Of a stretch of 17,109 bases of DNA, positions 14,855 to 17,109 are shown piece by piece. A program made the translations under genes and the position numbers. Position 1 is the stretch's first letter. Each line of letters begins with the position of its first letter. The DNA comes from Methyloprofundus sp. (GTDB lineage Bacteria; Pseudomonadota; Gammaproteobacteria; Methylococcales; Methylomonadaceae), in NCBI GenBank assembly GCA_013138555.1, contig WTCN01000258.1, positions 1-17,109 of the forward strand, read 5' to 3'. The notes below the pieces were generated by a model. It had not been told where the DNA came from. It saw nothing but the letters and a program-made list of their open reading frames with translations, and searched no databases.

Positions 14855-16317
14855 TGAAATATTGTAAATATCACCCGCTAACGCCAGCAAACTATTATTG
14901 TGACCCTTGTGATATTGATTTGTGTGAGCAATGTGTTGATGAAGGTCAGTATGCTGAGTATGCTCACTGTTTTCTCTGCGAGAAAAATGTTAATGCTAAT
15001 ATAGGAGGCGGTCATCAGGTTGAGGCATTCTGGCATCGCTTTGATAAAAGTTTTCGTTACCCGCTTAATGTCGGGACTATCATCTTTATAGTCGGCTTAT
15101 CTATATTGATGACAGTAGCGACTTTTATACCCTTTGCCTGGGTGATACAATTGGCTCTATCGGGCGCACTGTTTAAATACAGTTTTAGTTGTCTGGAGAA
15201 AACAGCGAGTGGCATGTTGCTTGCACCGGATATCAGTGATGCTTATGGTGATGGCTCATCATTGATGTTAAGGCTGCTAGTCATTTTCTTGCTTATCATT
15301 GGTTCCGTTGTCGGGCTGAACATCTATTTTCAATCTACGCTGATTCTGGTTATCAGTAGCTCTTTAGCCGTTGTTTTTATGCCAGCGGTGTTTATTATTT
15401 TTGCTTTGGAAGATAATATTCTGGCAGCGATCAATCCATTAAAGCAGTTTAAGCTTATCAGTGCTATCGGATTACCTTATACTTTACTGCTGATCATTAT
15501 TCTGATCATGTCAGCGTCTGTCGGCTTGATCAATGAGCTTATTGGTGGTGATTTTTCTTTTGTCTCTTTAGCCTTACAGTCCATGGCCGGGAATTACTAT
15601 ACCATCGTTTTGTTTCATATTATGGGCTATATGATTTATCAGTATCACTATGAGCTGGGGTTTGCCGTTAGTGAAAATAATGCTGAAAGGGTAAAGGCGA
15701 GAAATGATGTAACCCGGTTATTGAGTAAGATTAAAATCATGATAAAAGAAGGGCGTTATGATAAAGCTTTAACGCTATTTGCTAAAGGTGCGAGTGATTA
15801 TCCAGAGGATAATCATTTAAACTACGAATTTTTCAAATTTTTACTTGGCAAAAAAAGTCATGAAGATATTGAGCGTTATGCGCCTGTTTATTTAAAAAGC
15901 TTAAGTAGAAACGATCAGACTTATAAGTTAATGTTGTCGTATCAGCGGCTGCTAGATGTTAATGCAAGTTATTTTCCTGATAGTGCTGAATTACGCTTTA
16001 GCATTGCTCAGGCTTGTCAAGAGAATGGTGATCTAGCAACCGTTGTTAAACTTATTAATGGAATGCACAAAACGTTTCCTGAATTTAAAGACTTAATACC
16101 TGCTTATGAACTTATGGCGCGGGCTTTAGATGAGCTACCAGAGAGAAAAAAACAAGCTGCTCAGTGTCGAGAATTTATCAAACACCTAGAGAAAAATATT
16201 GATGCAATTAAGCCCAGAAAAAAGGTTACGCCAGAGGTGAAAAATACAACCCCTCAACCAGCCTGGTATGAATCAGACCTGAAAATATCATTAGTTTCCT
16301 TAGATGAGGAGAAATAA
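14854..16317 (+). CDS. B-box-like zinc-finger multi-TM protein with TPR-like C-terminus
   Basis: 487-residue protein. Residues 4-42 hold ordered Cys/His ligands C4, H7, C16, C19, C24, C27, H38, C39 and C42 (C-x2-H ... C-x2-C-x4-C-x2-C ... HC-x2-C), a B-box-like or treble-clef zinc site. About five to six TM helices follow between 73 and 280 in a layout like DUF4013 membrane proteins. The rest (about 285-460) is a soluble helical region with TPR-type repeats (GRYDKALTLFAKGASDYPEDNHLNYEFFKF; SAELRFSIAQACQENGD). The ATG overlaps the rhomboid stop by one nt. Together with the helical extension of the rhomboid partner, this suggests a membrane complex. I know no characterised homologue, and no symbol is justified. 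Confidence 0.7.
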   Translation: MKYCKYHPLTPANYYCDPCDIDLCEQCVDEGQYAEYAHCFLCEKNVNANIGGGHQVEAFWHRFDKSFRYPLNVGTIIFIVGLSILMTVATFIPFAWVIQLALSGALFKYSFSCLEKTASGMLLAPDISDAYGDGSSLMLRLLVIFLLIIGSVVGLNIYFQSTLILVISSSLAVVFMPAVFIIFALEDNILAAINPLKQFKLISAIGLPYTLLLIIILIMSASVGLINELIGGDFSFVSLALQSMAGNYYTIVLFHIMGYMIYQYHYELGFAVSENNAERVKARNDVTRLLSKIKIMIKEGRYDKALTLFAKGASDYPEDNHLNYEFFKFLLGKKSHEDIERYAPVYLKSLSRNDQTYKLMLSYQRLLDVNASYFPDSAELRFSIAQACQENGDLATVVKLINGMHKTFPEFKDLIPAYELMARALDELPERKKQAAQCREFIKHLEKNIDAIKPRKKVTPEVKNTTPQPAWYESDLKISLVSLDEEK

Positions 16318-16341
16318 GTGGTTTTGTTGGCATATGTTAAT

Positions 16342-16361
16342 CGTTCCTCACGCTCCAGCGT
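16342..16361 (+). repeat. decayed GAGCGTGGGAACG-family repeat with short palindrome
   Basis: CGTTCCTCACGCTC (16342-16355) is the reverse complement of the 9801-9813 core with one inserted T. ACGCT/AGCGT (16350-16361) forms a 5-bp stem with a two-nt loop. It lies just upstream of the TIR module and may mark an insertion boundary. Confidence 0.35.
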
Positions 16362-16377
16362 CACGAGTCACAGACAG

Positions 16378-16404
16378 TTAAAGTACCTGAATGTTTTTTA
16401 TACT
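16378..16404 (+). promoter_or_regulatory. weak candidate promoter of the membrane-protein/TIR module
   Basis: TATACT (16399-16404) fits a -10 well; the best upstream match, TTAAAG (16378-16383), is poor with a 15-bp spacer. It lies 39 nt before the ATG at 16444 and separates this pair from the upstream operon. Confidence 0.25.
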
Positions 16405-16443
16405 AGCACCCTTAACCGCTTTACTTCATATACGGAGAATAAA

Positions 16444-16884
16444 ATGTCAGCCAATACGCCCCCTTTAGAGCATAATGATGCCGCTGTTTTGCAACATATG
16501 GCCATGTATCAAAGCATTATTTCCAGAATGGCAAATAACAGCTCTGCCTGTAAAAACTGGAGTATCGTGCTGGTATCTGCTTTTTTGGCGTTTGTTATTG
16601 AAAAAGGCAAGGGCGATATCGCCTGGCTGGGAATGATACCTATTGTAATATTCTGGTTTTTAGATGCCTCATATCTGGCACTAGAGAAAAAATTTCGGGC
16701 GGCGGCAAAAGTAAGTGCCGATAAGATTCATGCCTCGAATTTTAAGCTTGTAGATTTATTTGTGGTTGAGGTGGATGGAAAAATACCGGCGCAATTATAT
16801 AAAGGCTTTTTCTCCTGGGCTACCTGGCCGGTGTATGGTGGTTTACTGGTACTGCTACTGCTTGCCATGCTCTGGGGAATGTAA
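16444..16884 (+). CDS. small three-TM protein paired with a TIR gene (SLATT-like)
   Basis: 146-residue membrane protein. An N-terminal helix (about 12-38, LQHMAMYQSIISRMANNSSACKNWS) leads into TM1 at 39-53. TM2 is at 59-80 (IVIFWFLDASYLALEKKFRA), a soluble part follows at 85-122, and TM3 is at 124-145. The pattern SIISRMANNS-x-KNWSI and FWFLDASYLALEKKFR resembles small membrane proteins that sit beside TIR-domain proteins in many bacteria and is broadly like SLATT-type effectors; I cannot confirm a Pfam family. I use ATG 16444 because GGAG stands eight nt upstream; a GTG 42 codons earlier gives an unlikely extension over the repeat. The stop is one nt before the TIR ATG. It is expected to act at the membrane, possibly as a pore or sensor. 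Confidence 0.7.
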   Translation: MSANTPPLEHNDAAVLQHMAMYQSIISRMANNSSACKNWSIVLVSAFLAFVIEKGKGDIAWLGMIPIVIFWFLDASYLALEKKFRAAAKVSADKIHASNFKLVDLFVVEVDGKIPAQLYKGFFSWATWPVYGGLLVLLLLAMLWGM

Positions 16885-16885
16885 T

Positions 16886-17109
16886 ATGTCGCCATTACCA
16901 AGAATACAGGTGTATGTGTCTTACAATACGGTACATACAGAGCAGCTAACTCAACTTGAAGCAGCTTTTAAAAACTATAATGAAAGCGACGATAGCGGCT
17001 ATCAAATGGAGGTTAAATACTCAGAGAATAGTATTGATGAGGGTGACAGCATTGTTGAGTTTATGGATAAAATTGCACTGGCGCGGTTTGTAGTGCTGTT
17101 TTTTAGTAA
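16886..17109 (+). CDS. TIR-domain protein, N-terminal part (cut by window edge)
   Basis: First 74 codons of a protein running off the right edge. Seen: IQVYVSYNTVHTEQLTQLEAAF (about 7-28, strand A and helix A of a TIR fold), MEVKYSENSIDEGDSI (41-56), then VEFMDKIALARFVVLFFS (57-74). The order beta, helix, D-x-GDSI, FM--I, hydrophobic strand ending in S is that of bacterial TIR domains (TIR_2-like). The catalytic Glu of NADase TIRs would lie further on and is not visible. The one-nt gap from the membrane-protein gene indicates co-translation. Function proposed from context: NAD-depleting or signalling effector of a two-gene defence module. Confidence 0.75.
   Translation, partial: MSPLPRIQVYVSYNTVHTEQLTQLEAAFKNYNESDDSGYQMEVKYSENSIDEGDSIVEFMDKIALARFVVLFFS

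Noticed and set aside
16318..16443. GTG-started extension of the small membrane protein
   Set aside because: Crosses a repeat, gives composition unlike the family, and a good GGAG lies before ATG 16444.

Overview
The window looks like a chromosomal segment of a gammaproteobacterium with an AT-rich genome (roughly 40% GC by eye; not computed). Support comes from an Rsd/AlgQ anti-sigma-70 protein, a DUF6763-type protein, a YbaN/DUF454 protein and several families of palindromic REP-like repeats. These repeats are common in methanotroph-like and sulfur-oxidiser-like gammaproteobacteria. The order-level placement is a guess; the class-level one is fairly safe.

Layout. Left part, all on the minus strand: a P-loop ATPase cut by the window edge preceded by a DUF6763 protein (1-711); a possible lipid operon of an AlkB-type di-iron membrane enzyme, a CDP-alcohol phosphatidyltransferase and YbaN (1099-3231); a two-TM protein of unknown function (3327-3914); and a tightly coupled three-gene operon (4114-9683). 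That operon encodes, in transcription order, a B12-type radical SAM protein, a NodU/TobZ-type O-carbamoyltransferase and a 721-residue protein with a haem-oxygenase-like di-iron oxidase domain. The genes touch or overlap (TGAATG, ATGA). A TATAAT box next to a perfect 16-bp palindrome precedes the operon and a REP-derived terminator follows it. No NRPS or PKS gene is visible, so this is a candidate uncharacterised small-molecule tailoring pathway.

Middle part: rsd on the plus strand, a small two-TM protein on the minus strand, then a gene-poor AT-rich stretch (10801-11425). This stretch carries a cluster of DnaA-box-like sequences around 11082-11183. Next come the broken 3' end of rtcB with its terminator still present (11426-11774) and a secreted CAP-domain protein on the minus strand (11789-13018).

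Right part, plus strand: a rhomboid protease with a long C-terminal extension is coupled by TAATG to a B-box-like zinc-finger multi-TM protein. These are followed by a small three-TM protein and the start of a TIR-domain protein that runs off the window. The last two genes, one nucleotide apart, look like a two-component antiphage-type module (membrane protein plus TIR).

Minus-strand genes dominate on the left and plus-strand genes on the right of the DnaA-box cluster. This is compatible with, but does not prove, an origin-like locus there. The two most interesting systems are the radical SAM/carbamoyltransferase/di-iron oxidase operon and the TIR/membrane pair.
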